Positions 1 through 6,878 are shown, numbered from the stretch's first letter. The stretch is DNA of 15,042 nt from an uncultured Actinomycetes bacterium (GCA_937927875.1 CALEYV010000164.1:1-15042), one strand, 5' to 3'. The notes: generated by a model not told the origin, from the sequence alone. Made by a program: numbers and translations.

Positions 1-1259
1 AGATCAACTTCTCGGGCTGCGCCACCGACTGCGGCCAGGCCATGTTCAACGACGTGGGCGTCATCGCGGTGCAGCGGCCGCGCCCCGACGGGACCGTCGA
101 GCCCGGCTTCCGGGTCTTCTTCGCCGGCGGGCTCGGCGCGAACCCGCACCCGGCCCAGGCGCTCGAGGAGTTCACGAGCCGCGACGACCTGCTGCCGACC
201 ATCGAGGCGATCCTGCGGGTCCAGGACCACTACGGGAACCGCGACAACAAGCTCCGGGCCCGCATGAAGTGGCTCGTCGACACCATGGGCGTCGAGGAGC
301 TGCGGGGGCGAATCCAGAAGGAGCGCCGGTTCCTCGTCGCGTCCGCCACCTACCCGGGCGGGCTGCCGGCGCCGGTGCTCGAGCACGGCGACGACCCGGC
401 CGGGATGGCGACCGACGTCGACGCCGACGCCGGCACGCCGGTGCAGCTGACCGGCATCGACCCGTACCGGGCGTGGGAGCTCGCCAACGTGGTGCGGGGA
501 CGCGCCAACGGGACGGTGAGCGCGTACGCGCACTGCCGGCTCGGTGACATCACCAGCGACCAGTTCCGGGCCCTCGCCGACCTCCAGCGCGAGCTCGACG
601 CCGACGTGCGGATCACCAACCGCCAGAACCTGGTGTTCCGGGGCCTCACCGAGCTGCAGCTGCCCGGCCTCTACGACCGGCTCAGCGCGATCGGCATGGC
701 CGAGCCGGGCGCCGAGCTGGCCCGCGACGTCGTCGCCTGCCCTGGCGCCGACACCTGCAACCTCGCCGTCACCCAGTCCCGCGGCCTCGCCGACGACATC
801 GGCCAGGCGCTCGAGGAGTCGGGGCTGGCCGAGGTGGGCGGCGTGCGCGTCAACATCTCGGGCTGCACGAACAGCTGCGGGCAGCACCACATCTCCGACA
901 TCGGGTTCTTCGGGCTCGAGCGCCGCGCCCACGGCCGGTCCGCCCCCGGCTACCAGATGCTGCTCGGCGGCCGGGTCGGCCAGATGGAGGTCGAGTTCGG
1001 GAGCAAGGCCGTGAAGGTGCCGGCCAAGGCCGCCTCGCAGGCGGTCGTGCGGGTCGTCGGCCGGTTCGCCGGCGAGCGCGAGGCCGGCGAGAGCTTCTCG
1101 GTCTGGCTCGACCGGGCCGGCGGTGCCCGCGCCGTCGGCGAGGGCCTCCAGGACCTCGACGAGTTCCCGGATCCCGAGCAACGGCCCGAGTTCTACGTCG
1201 ACTTCGACGAGACCGGCCCCTACTCGGCCGAGGTCGGGCGGGGTGAGTGCGTCACATGA
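1..1259 (+). CDS. Ferredoxin-type sulfite/nitrite reductase, 5'-truncated
   Basis: Siroheme/[4Fe-4S] reductase that makes the six-electron reduction of sulfite to sulfide (or nitrite to ammonia) in the cytoplasm. The frame is open from base 3, so the N-terminus lies upstream; about 418 residues remain. Numbering from base 3, the second half carries the classic cluster and siroheme ligands: C246 and C252 (CPGADTC) and C288 and C292 (SGCTNSC). TNRQN, a likely siroheme-contacting segment, lies about 45 residues before C246. The visible end of the first half has a matching SGCATDC (C6, C10), so the two-fold repeat of the family is plain. It overlaps the APS reductase gene by 4 bp (ATGA), which favours sulfite over nitrite as substrate; sequence alone cannot exclude nitrite. 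The first ATG, at 42, is internal and not a start. Confidence 0.9.
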   Translation, partial: INFSGCATDCGQAMFNDVGVIAVQRPRPDGTVEPGFRVFFAGGLGANPHPAQALEEFTSRDDLLPTIEAILRVQDHYGNRDNKLRARMKWLVDTMGVEELRGRIQKERRFLVASATYPGGLPAPVLEHGDDPAGMATDVDADAGTPVQLTGIDPYRAWELANVVRGRANGTVSAYAHCRLGDITSDQFRALADLQRELDADVRITNRQNLVFRGLTELQLPGLYDRLSAIGMAEPGAELARDVVACPGADTCNLAVTQSRGLADDIGQALEESGLAEVGGVRVNISGCTNSCGQHHISDIGFFGLERRAHGRSAPGYQMLLGGRVGQMEVEFGSKAVKVPAKAASQAVVRVVGRFAGEREAGESFSVWLDRAGGARAVGEGLQDLDEFPDPEQRPEFYVDFDETGPYSAEVGRGECVT

Positions 1260-1927
1260 TCGACACCGACCTCCCCGACCTGCGCGAGCTGGCCGCCGTG
1301 TCGGCCGCGCTCGAGCGCAAGCCCGCCACCGCCGCCATCGAGTGGGCCGCCGACCGGTTCGGCGACGGCCTCGTGCTGGCGTCCTCGTTCCAGGACTGCG
1401 TCCTCATCGACCTGGCGGCCCAGGTCGCGCCGCAGCTCGAGGTGGTGTTCCTCGACACCCAGTACCACTTCGCGGAGACGATGTGGTACGTGGACGCGGT
1501 CCGGCGCCGCTACGACCTGAACCTGCGCATCGTCGAGCCCGACATCGAGCCCGACGACCGGTGGCTCGACGACCCCGACGCCTGCTGCGCGGCCCGCAAG
1601 GTGGTGCCGATGGCCAAGGCGCTGGCCGGCCGCACGGCCTGGATGACGGGCCTGCGCCGCGACGAGGCCCCGACCCGGGCCCAGGTGCCGATCGTCGGCT
1701 ACGACGTCGGCCGGGGCCTGGTGAAGGTGAACCCGATCGCGACCTGGACCGAGGACGACGTGGCCCGCTACGCCGACGACCGCGCCCTCCCCGAGCACCC
1801 GCTGAAGGACAAGGGCTACACCTCGATCGGGTGCTGGCCCTGCACGCGGCCTGTCGGCGAAGGCGAGGACGCGCGCGCCGGGCGCTGGGCCGGGCTCGAC
1901 AAGCTGGAGTGCGGCCTGCACGGCTGA
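1256..1927 (+). CDS. cysH: Assimilatory adenylyl-sulfate (APS) reductase CysH
   Basis: Reduces adenosine 5'-phosphosulfate to sulfite and AMP, using thioredoxin, in assimilatory sulfate reduction. The 223-residue product has an N-terminal PP-loop-like nucleotide site (ASSFQDC, 42-48), LDTQYHFAET (66-75), TGLRRDE (131-137), the paired cysteines C110-C111 and C193-x2-C196, and the catalytic C219 in ECGLH at the very end. The CC plus CxxC set binds a [4Fe-4S] cluster and marks APS rather than PAPS specificity in this family. ATG at 1256 overlaps the TGA of the reductase (ATGA) and lies about 9 nt after a G-rich GGGGTGAG that could serve as RBS. An in-frame GTG 9 bp upstream is less likely. The product feeds the upstream sulfite reductase. 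A strong hairpin begins 10 nt after the stop. Confidence 0.93.
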   Translation: MIDTDLPDLRELAAVSAALERKPATAAIEWAADRFGDGLVLASSFQDCVLIDLAAQVAPQLEVVFLDTQYHFAETMWYVDAVRRRYDLNLRIVEPDIEPDDRWLDDPDACCAARKVVPMAKALAGRTAWMTGLRRDEAPTRAQVPIVGYDVGRGLVKVNPIATWTEDDVARYADDRALPEHPLKDKGYTSIGCWPCTRPVGEGEDARAGRWAGLDKLECGLHG

Positions 1928-1936
1928 CCCGCCGAA

Positions 1937-1960
1937 CCGGCCCGGGTCGCGCCGGGCCGG
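1937..1960 (+). terminator. Perfect 9-bp hairpin after cysH
   Basis: CCGGCCCGG (1937-1945) pairs exactly with CCGGGCCGG (1952-1960) around a 6-nt loop, starting 10 nt after the cysH stop. No T-tract follows. It is probably a terminator or 3' stabilising stem that separates sulfur assimilation from the methyltransferase-murT-gatD unit. The function is inferred from position and pairing only. Confidence 0.5.
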
Positions 1961-1976
1961 GTGTCAACATCGGGTC

Positions 1977-2744
1977 GTGCCCGTCCACGAGGTCGCCGCC
2001 ACCGGCTTCGATTCCGCGGCCGACGCCTACGAGCGGGCCCGGCCGTCCTACCCGCCCGACGCGGTGGCGTGGCTGGCCGAGCAGCTGCGCCTCGGCCCGG
2101 GCCGGCGGCTCGTCGACCTCGCCGCCGGGACCGGCAAGCTCACCCGCCTCCTCACCCCGACCGGCGCCGCGACGACCGCGATCGAGCCGGTCGAGGGGAT
2201 GCGCCGCGTCCTCGCCGCCGCGCTGCCCGCGGTCCCGGTCGTCGCCGGCACCGCCGAGGCGCTGCCCCTGGCCGACGCCTCCGTCGACGCGGTCACCGTC
2301 GCGCAGGCCTTCCACTGGTTCGACGCCGAGGCCGCCTTCGCGGAGCTGGCGCGCGTCATCCCGCCGGGGGGCGGGGTCGGCCTGATCTGGAACGCCCGCG
2401 ACCGCAGCGTCGACTGGGTCGACCAGCTCTGGACGATCATGGACCGGATCGAGCGCCGCGCCCCCTGGCGCGACCACGACCGGTGGAGCGACGTCGCCCT
2501 CGGCGAGCGGGCCGGCTTCGGCCCGCTCCGCGCCGCCACCTTCTGGCACACCCAGCGCGTGACCCCCGACCAGATCCGCGACCGCATCGCCTCGGTGAGC
2601 CACGTCGCTGCGCTCCCCGAGGCCGACCGCCAGGTCGTGCTCGACGAGATCACCGCCGTGCTCGCGACCCATCCCGCCACCGCGGGCCGGAGCGAGCTCG
2701 ACATCCCGTACCGGGTCGACGCCTACGCCTGCGAGCGTCGATGA
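1977..2744 (+). CDS. Class I SAM-dependent methyltransferase
   Basis: Predicted cytosolic methyltransferase of 255 residues; the substrate cannot be told. Rossmann motif I is VDLAAGTGK (46-54), the acidic end of strand beta2 is IEP (69-71), and AQAFHWF (109-115) sits at the motif IV position, followed by a PPGGG turn and LIWNARD. This pattern is that of Methyltransf_11-like enzymes that contain the AFHWF motif. The N-terminal FDSAADAYERARPSYP is also typical of that group. GTG at 1977 is the only usable start just after the previous stop in this frame; there is no clear Shine-Dalgarno, and the hairpin after cysH ends only 16 nt before it. The stop overlaps the murT start (ATGA), so co-translation with the lipid II amidase genes is likely. 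Whether it acts on the cell envelope is unknown. Confidence 0.85.
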   Translation: MPVHEVAATGFDSAADAYERARPSYPPDAVAWLAEQLRLGPGRRLVDLAAGTGKLTRLLTPTGAATTAIEPVEGMRRVLAAALPAVPVVAGTAEALPLADASVDAVTVAQAFHWFDAEAAFAELARVIPPGGGVGLIWNARDRSVDWVDQLWTIMDRIERRAPWRDHDRWSDVALGERAGFGPLRAATFWHTQRVTPDQIRDRIASVSHVAALPEADRQVVLDEITAVLATHPATAGRSELDIPYRVDAYACERR

Positions 2745-3976
2745 GCCGCTCGGCGCGCACGCGGGTCGGCGTCGCCGCCGGTCGGCTGGCGGGCTGGCTG
2801 TCCCGGGTCACCGGACGGGGCGCGGGCGCGACGATCAGCGGCCGGGTCCTCAACGTCCTCGCGCCGGGGGCGCTGGCCGAGCTGGCGACCGGCAAGCGCA
2901 CCGCGTTGGTGTCGGCCACCAACGGCAAGACGACGACCACCCGGTTCCTCGCCGCCGCGCTGGCCACCGACGGGCGGACGGTCACCACGAACTCGACCGG
3001 CGCCAACCTGACCTCCGGGATCGCGCCGACGCTCGCCCGGGCCCCCGACGCCGACACCGCGGTCCTGGAGGTCGACGAGCGGGTGCTGCCCCGTGTGGTC
3101 GACCCGCTCGCCGCTGAGCTGCTGGTGCTCGGCAACCTGAGCCGCGACCAGCTCGACCGCTACGGCGAGGTGCACCTGGTCGCCGACGCCTGGCGCGCCG
3201 TCACCGAGGAGCACCCGAAGCTCGCCGTCGTGGCCAACGCCTCCGACCCCCACGTCGTGTGGGCCGCCAGCCCGGCCGACGTGACCTGGGTCGAGGTCGG
3301 GATCGGCTGGCGCCAGGACGCCGCCACCTGCCCCCGCTGCGGGGCGCTGCTGCGCTGGGGTGACGACGACCGGTTCGCGTGCCTCGCCTGCGGGTTCGCG
3401 CAGCCGATGACCGTCCACCGGCTCGAGGACGACACCCTCGTGCTCGACGACGAGCGGGTCCCGCTGCGCCTCGCCGTGCCCGGCCGCTGGAACCTGGCCA
3501 ACGCCGCCCTCGCGGTCGCCGCGGCGTCGACCCACTTCGACGTCGCGCCGTCCGACGCCGCGGCCGCACTCGGCGCCGTCGCCACCGTCGCCGGCCGCTA
3601 CATGGACGTGCCGATCGGCGACGGGCGGACGGCGTCGGTGCTGCTGGCGAAGAACCCGGCCGGGTGGGGCGAGGTGCTGCGCTACCTGGCCGACGTCGAC
3701 ACCTCGGTCGTGATCGCGGTGAACGCGCGCGTCGCCGACGGCAAGGACCCGTCGTGGCTCTGGGACGTCCCCTACGAGCTGCTGCGCGGCCACGCCGTCG
3801 CGGCCGCCGGGGAGCGCTGCCTCGACGTGGCAGTGCGCCTCCGCTATGCCGAGGTCGAGCACCTGGTCGAGCCGGACCCGCTCGCGGCGGCTCGGGCCCT
3901 GCCCGGCGTGGTGCACCTCGTCTGCTCGTACACGCAGTTCTCGGCCCTGTACCGACGGTTCGGGCGGGGCCAGTGA
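2741..3976 (+). CDS. murT: Lipid II isoglutaminyl synthase subunit MurT
   Basis: Mur-ligase-like subunit that uses ATP to activate the D-glutamate alpha-carboxylate of lipid II; ammonia comes from GatD, and the product is D-isoglutamine (amidated peptidoglycan precursor). Of 411 residues, SATNGKTTTTR (58-68) is the ATP-binding loop, NLSRDQLDRYGE (132-143) is the Mur central-domain motif, and C197, C200, C214 and C217 form the Cys4 zinc ribbon typical of MurT. The GRWNLANA motif follows, and the C-terminal DUF1727-type domain has KNPAGW and ADGKDPSWLWD. D342 aligns by motif with the aspartate proposed to complete the catalytic triad with GatD. ATG at 2741 overlaps the methyltransferase stop by 4 bp, and the end overlaps the gatD start (GTGA). 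This coupling suggests stoichiometric synthesis of the heterodimer. Confidence 0.95.
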   Translation: MSRSARTRVGVAAGRLAGWLSRVTGRGAGATISGRVLNVLAPGALAELATGKRTALVSATNGKTTTTRFLAAALATDGRTVTTNSTGANLTSGIAPTLARAPDADTAVLEVDERVLPRVVDPLAAELLVLGNLSRDQLDRYGEVHLVADAWRAVTEEHPKLAVVANASDPHVVWAASPADVTWVEVGIGWRQDAATCPRCGALLRWGDDDRFACLACGFAQPMTVHRLEDDTLVLDDERVPLRLAVPGRWNLANAALAVAAASTHFDVAPSDAAAALGAVATVAGRYMDVPIGDGRTASVLLAKNPAGWGEVLRYLADVDTSVVIAVNARVADGKDPSWLWDVPYELLRGHAVAAAGERCLDVAVRLRYAEVEHLVEPDPLAAARALPGVVHLVCSYTQFSALYRRFGRGQ

Positions 3977-4737
3977 GGGAGTCGACGCTGCGGGTCGGGT
4001 TCGTGTACCCCGAGCTGCTCGGCACCTACGGCGACCGCGGCAACGCGGTCGTGCTGGTGCAGCGGGCCCGGTGGCGGGGCATCGACGCCGAGCTCGTCGA
4101 GGTGCCGGCCGGCGAGCCGGTCCCGGCCGCCCTCGACGTGTACCTGCTCGGCGGCGGCGAGGACGACCCGATGCACCTGGCGGCGGCCGGGCTGCGCGAG
4201 TCGCGCGCCGCCATCGCGGGGGCGGTCGCCGACGGCGCGGTGGTCCTCGCGGTCTGCGGCGGGTTCCAGCTGATCGGCCGCCGCTACCTCGCCGCCGACG
4301 GGACCGTCCTCGAGGGGATCGGGCTGGTGGACCTCGAGACCCGGGCCGGGCCGACCCGCCTCATCGGGGAGGTCGTCGTCGACCCCGACCCGCCGCTGCC
4401 GCGGCTCTCAGGGTTCGAGAACCACTGGGGTCGCACGACGCTCGGGCCCGGCGTGGCTGCGCTCGGGCGCGTCGTCGCCGGGGGCGGGAACGGGGACGGG
4501 AGCGGCGGCGAGGGCGCGGTCGCGGGCTCGGTCGTCGGCACGTATCTCCACGGGCCGGTGCTCGCCCGCAACCCCGCCCTCGCCGACCACCTCCTCGGCA
4601 TGGCCCTGGGCGGCGCTGACGGCCTCGAGCCGCTGGACGCCTCGCTCGAGGAGCGGCTGCGCGCCGTCCGCCTCGAGGCTGGCACCGCGCGCGGGGTCCG
4701 CCGCTGGTGGCAGGACCGGATGCTCGCCCGCGGCTGA
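3973..4737 (+). CDS. gatD: Lipid II isoglutaminyl synthase glutaminase subunit GatD
   Basis: Class I glutamine amidotransferase-like subunit (CobB/CobQ type) that hydrolyses glutamine and passes ammonia to MurT. Of 254 residues, the N-terminal VYPELLGTYGDRGN, the LLGGGEDD segment, the nucleophile C95 in AVCGGFQLIG and the catalytic H193 in YLHGPVLARNP are all present; their spacing agrees with characterised GatD. GTG at 3973 overlaps the murT stop (GTGA). A glycine-rich stretch (about 170-183) comes shortly before H193. It is encoded by closely spaced G-runs and may be a flexible loop. This is the last gene of the plus-strand unit; a hairpin lies about 100 bp downstream. Confidence 0.93.
   Translation: MRESTLRVGFVYPELLGTYGDRGNAVVLVQRARWRGIDAELVEVPAGEPVPAALDVYLLGGGEDDPMHLAAAGLRESRAAIAGAVADGAVVLAVCGGFQLIGRRYLAADGTVLEGIGLVDLETRAGPTRLIGEVVVDPDPPLPRLSGFENHWGRTTLGPGVAALGRVVAGGGNGDGSGGEGAVAGSVVGTYLHGPVLARNPALADHLLGMALGGADGLEPLDASLEERLRAVRLEAGTARGVRRWWQDRMLARG
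4480..4500 (+). other. G-quadruplex motif inside gatD
   Basis: Four runs of three or more G (4480-4484, 4486-4488, 4492-4495, 4498-4500) are separated by 1, 3 and 2 bases, which fits the usual G3+N1-7 quadruplex rule on the coding strand and hence also in the mRNA. It encodes the glycine-rich loop of GatD. Whether it folds or has any regulatory effect is unknown; high GC content makes chance occurrence plausible. Confidence 0.5.
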
Positions 4738-4834
4738 GCGAGCCGAGTCGCCACTCCGACTTCCTTCACTCGAAGGCGCGCATCTCGGTCGACAGCCCGC
4801 TTCGTCGTGGTCGTCGTCCCGACGCGGCCAAGGT

Positions 4835-4854
4835 CGGTCGGCTGAGGCCGACCG
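4835..4854 (+). terminator. Perfect 8-bp hairpin downstream of gatD
   Basis: CGGTCGGC (4835-4842) and GCCGACCG (4847-4854) form an uninterrupted 8-bp stem closed by a TGAG tetraloop, about 100 nt after the gatD stop. No T-tract follows. It is a plausible terminator of the methyltransferase-murT-gatD unit; because it is symmetric it could work on either strand. Confidence 0.4.
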
Positions 4855-4963
4855 GCGGGACCTTCCGAGGCGCTCGGACCCTGCCGAGCAACGCCGGGCC
4901 CGGCGACCACGAGGCCGTGTGCACGCCCCTGTGCCGCGGCTGCGTAACGCGATGCTGTCCCGA

Positions 4964-4981
4964 CCGCCGGACCCCCGGCGG
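4964..4981 (-). terminator. Hairpin just after the secreted protein gene
   Basis: CCGCCGG (4964-4970) and CCGGCGG (4975-4981) pair over 7 bp with a 4-nt loop. In the direction of the minus-strand gene, the stem begins 7 nt after its stop codon. No T-run follows. Position and pairing suggest a terminator. Confidence 0.45.
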
Positions 4982-4987
4982 CCGCGT

Positions 4988-6766
4988 TCACCCGGTGAAG
5001 CGGGGCTGCACCACGAGGGCGGTGGCCGAGGGTCCTACCTCGACGGCGCCGATGTCGCAGTTGGGGCTCAGGGAGTCGGGGCGCGGGAAGCTGCGCTCGT
5101 CGGTGGTGATGCCGGACGCCCCGTCGGCCTGGCAGGAGGCGGCGGGGATGGCGTCGATGAGCGGGCTGCCGAGCTGCGGAAGGCGGGTCGGGCCGGGGCC
5201 GCCGTTGTTGGCGAGCGCGGCGAGCCCCGGGTCTCCGGCGTTCTGACGATCGCCGTTCGCGGTGTTCGTGAACCCACACGTGGCGTCGTCGCTGAAGTTC
5301 CAGCCGTTCGACACCGTGGTGGCGGCCAGCACGCAGTTCACGCCGCCGCTCGGCTGGGCGACCACGGACCCGAACGCGGTGAGCACCTTGCTACTCCGGA
5401 CGTTGGCGCCGGTCAGGGCGGCGTTGCCGGTCACGGTGGCGTACACGAGGGTCGTGCCGGCGGTGGCCTCGGCCGAGACGTGACCACCGCCGTGCTTGTC
5501 AGGCCGGTCGCTCTTCGCCGCCACCTTCCCCGCGGATCCCGGTCCGTCGTCGATCCCGCCGCCTTCGCTCGTCACCCCGGACGACGTGTTGTTGCTGATC
5601 GTCGAGTTGGTCGCCGTGACGCTGCTGACGTCCAGACCGCCGAACGCGGCGCCGGCGACGGTCGAGTTGGTGTTGCCCGTCACCGACGAGCGCGTGAGGA
5701 CCGTGGCACTGGCGTCGATGGTCCCATCGGCCTGGCCGGTGCCGGCGGCGTGGGTGGTGTTGCCGACGACCTGCGAGTCGGTCATCGTGAGGCCGCTCGG
5801 AAAGAGCGTGCCCTCGGCGGCGCCGGTCCCGGCGGCGCGGTCGGTGTTCCCGGAGATGGTCGATCCCGACACCGTCGTGGCGCTGGTGTCGAAGATCCCG
5901 TCGTCCGTCCCGGTGCCGCTGGCGGTGACCGTGTTCCCGGAAACGGTCGATCCCGACACGGTCGTGGTGGTGGTGTCGAAGATCCCGAACGCTGTGCCCC
6001 CCGTCGAGGTCTCGGTGTTGCCATTGATCGTGGTGCCGGTCACGGTCACGTTGGTGGTGTCGAGGACCCCGTCCGCACTCCCAGTGGCGGCGAGGCTCGT
6101 GTTGTTCGACAGGTTGGAGCTCGTGATCGTCGTGACGCCGGTGTCGATCAGCCCCCGGTTGGGCGAGGCGCCGGTCCCGGTGACCATGTTCGAGGTCAAC
6201 GTCAGGTTGGTGGCGTTGAACGCCCCGGTCGTGCCCGCCCCGGCCCGGAAGATGTCGGCGCCATTGTTGCCCCCGGTGCCGGTGGAGACGGCAGTGTTGT
6301 TCGACACCGTCGAGTTGGTGATCGTGATCGCTCCGAGGGCGTCCACGGCGCCCCCGGCGCCGCTCGGGGAGCTGACGTTCCCGCCCGTGATGGTCATCCC
6401 GTCGAGGGTCAGCAGCCCGGTGCTGGTCGAGTTGAACACCCGGGCGCCGGCGGTGCCCTGGTGGATCGTGACCCCGTTGCCCTTGACCGTCAGCGCGAAG
6501 TTCCCGCCGCCCCCGTTGTAGAGGAGCTCGCCGGCGCTGAGGTTGATAGGTCCGGCCCCGACGTTGATGTCGATCTCGACGTCGTCGGCGGTCCCGTTGG
6601 CGGTGGTGAACGCGGCTCGCAGCGCGGCGTCGGTCGGGGTGGTGACCGTGATGACGGTGAGGGCGTCGGCCGGGGTGGCGGCGACGACCACCAGCAGCGG
6701 CGCGGCCACCAGCGCCAGGGTGCCGAGCGCGGCGACGCCCGCCCGGTGCCAGGCGCGCCCACCCAT
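4988..6766 (-). CDS. Secreted beta-helix repeat protein, choice-of-anchor-Q-like C-terminus
   Basis: Predicted exported protein of 592 residues; function unknown. A signal peptide is clear: Arg/His-containing n-region, hydrophobic core (10-30) and an ADA cleavage site near residue 35. Residues about 145-393 hold eight or nine imperfect repeats of roughly 26-29 residues, each with a core like VSGSTVSGNT followed by a Gly/Ala/Thr/Asp stretch. This matches right-handed parallel beta-helix (Pfam Beta_helix/PMP-like) rungs with Asn/Thr ladders. The C-terminal part, with C478/C497, C545/C570, NNGGPGPT, LGSPLIDA and CDIGAVEV, matches the choice-of-anchor Q domain found on bacterial surface proteins, yet no LPXTG motif or C-terminal membrane segment follows. 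ATG at 6766 is preceded by GGAGGAA. A sugar-binding, adhesive or polysaccharide-lyase-like role is possible but not shown. Confidence 0.85.
   Translation of the reverse strand: MGGRAWHRAGVAALGTLALVAAPLLVVVAATPADALTVITVTTPTDAALRAAFTTANGTADDVEIDINVGAGPINLSAGELLYNGGGGNFALTVKGNGVTIHQGTAGARVFNSTSTGLLTLDGMTITGGNVSSPSGAGGAVDALGAITITNSTVSNNTAVSTGTGGNNGADIFRAGAGTTGAFNATNLTLTSNMVTGTGASPNRGLIDTGVTTITSSNLSNNTSLAATGSADGVLDTTNVTVTGTTINGNTETSTGGTAFGIFDTTTTTVSGSTVSGNTVTASGTGTDDGIFDTSATTVSGSTISGNTDRAAGTGAAEGTLFPSGLTMTDSQVVGNTTHAAGTGQADGTIDASATVLTRSSVTGNTNSTVAGAAFGGLDVSSVTATNSTISNNTSSGVTSEGGGIDDGPGSAGKVAAKSDRPDKHGGGHVSAEATAGTTLVYATVTGNAALTGANVRSSKVLTAFGSVVAQPSGGVNCVLAATTVSNGWNFSDDATCGFTNTANGDRQNAGDPGLAALANNGGPGPTRLPQLGSPLIDAIPAASCQADGASGITTDERSFPRPDSLSPNCDIGAVEVGPSATALVVQPRFTG
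5586..6330 (-). repeat. Tandem 26-29-residue beta-helix repeats
   Basis: The coding repeats have a period of about 78-87 bp. The clearest DNA-level copies are 5846-5900 and 5933-5987, which are 87 bp apart and agree at 50 of 55 positions by my count; the others have drifted. Their in-frame length and Asn/Thr/Ser consensus fit solenoid rungs that grew by duplication. Confidence 0.75.
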
Positions 6767-6770
6767 GCCG

Positions 6771-6777
6771 TTCCTCC
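6771..6777 (-). promoter_or_regulatory. Strong ribosome binding site of the secreted protein gene
   Basis: On the minus strand GGAGGAA lies 4 nt (6 nt from GGAGG) before the ATG at 6766. It is one of the best Shine-Dalgarno matches in the window and fixes the start in front of the signal peptide. Confidence 0.75.
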
Positions 6778-6827
6778 AACCCGCTCGACGGATGCCGCAC
6801 GCTAGCCCGCTCGTCGCGTCCGACCCG

Positions 6828-6843
6828 GGAGCGGAGCCGCTCC
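6828..6843 (-). terminator. Second hairpin between ispG and the secreted protein gene
   Basis: GGAGCGG (6828-6834) and CCGCTCC (6837-6843) are perfect inverted repeats two bases apart, so about 6 bp can pair around a 4-nt loop. It lies about 55 nt past the ispG stop and about 60 nt before the next start. It could be a terminator or a regulator site for the secreted gene. Confidence 0.3.
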
Positions 6844-6878
6844 GGCGGACATGGGGGCGGCGGGGCGGGCCGCACGCT

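Larger units (their letters stand above)
4738..4987. other. Convergent intergenic spacer rich in inverted repeats
   Basis: The 250 bp lie between gatD (+) and the secreted protein gene (-). I find no convincing gene or RNA gene. Besides two terminator-like hairpins listed separately, it holds TCCGAG/CTCGGA (4864-4869 and 4873-4878, 3-nt loop) and the 14-bp perfect palindrome CGCCGGGCCCGGCG (4892-4905). The most economical reading is a bidirectional termination zone. Confidence 0.6.

Noticed and set aside
1961..2740. N-terminal extension of MurT in the same open frame
   Set aside because: The upstream part is arginine/proline-rich and overlaps the methyltransferase; MurT homology begins only after the ATG at 2741, which has the ATGA overlap.
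4738..4987. Possible tRNA or small RNA gene in the spacer
   Set aside because: No cloverleaf arms or TPsiC-like GGTTCGAATC segment; only simple hairpins are seen.
4707..5246. Open frame of 179 codons running from the end of gatD through the spacer
   Set aside because: Starts inside gatD, has no RBS and no recognisable motif, and overlaps the C-terminal domain of the secreted protein gene.
5586..6330. Regular repeats, considered as a CRISPR array or intergenic tandem repeat
   Set aside because: The repeats are in frame, degenerate, and encode solenoid rungs; there are no constant-length unique spacers and no cas genes.
6800..6815. TAGCGT on the minus strand as a -10 element for the secreted protein gene
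   Set aside because: Position is plausible, but no -35 partner is visible and such hexamers are expected by chance.
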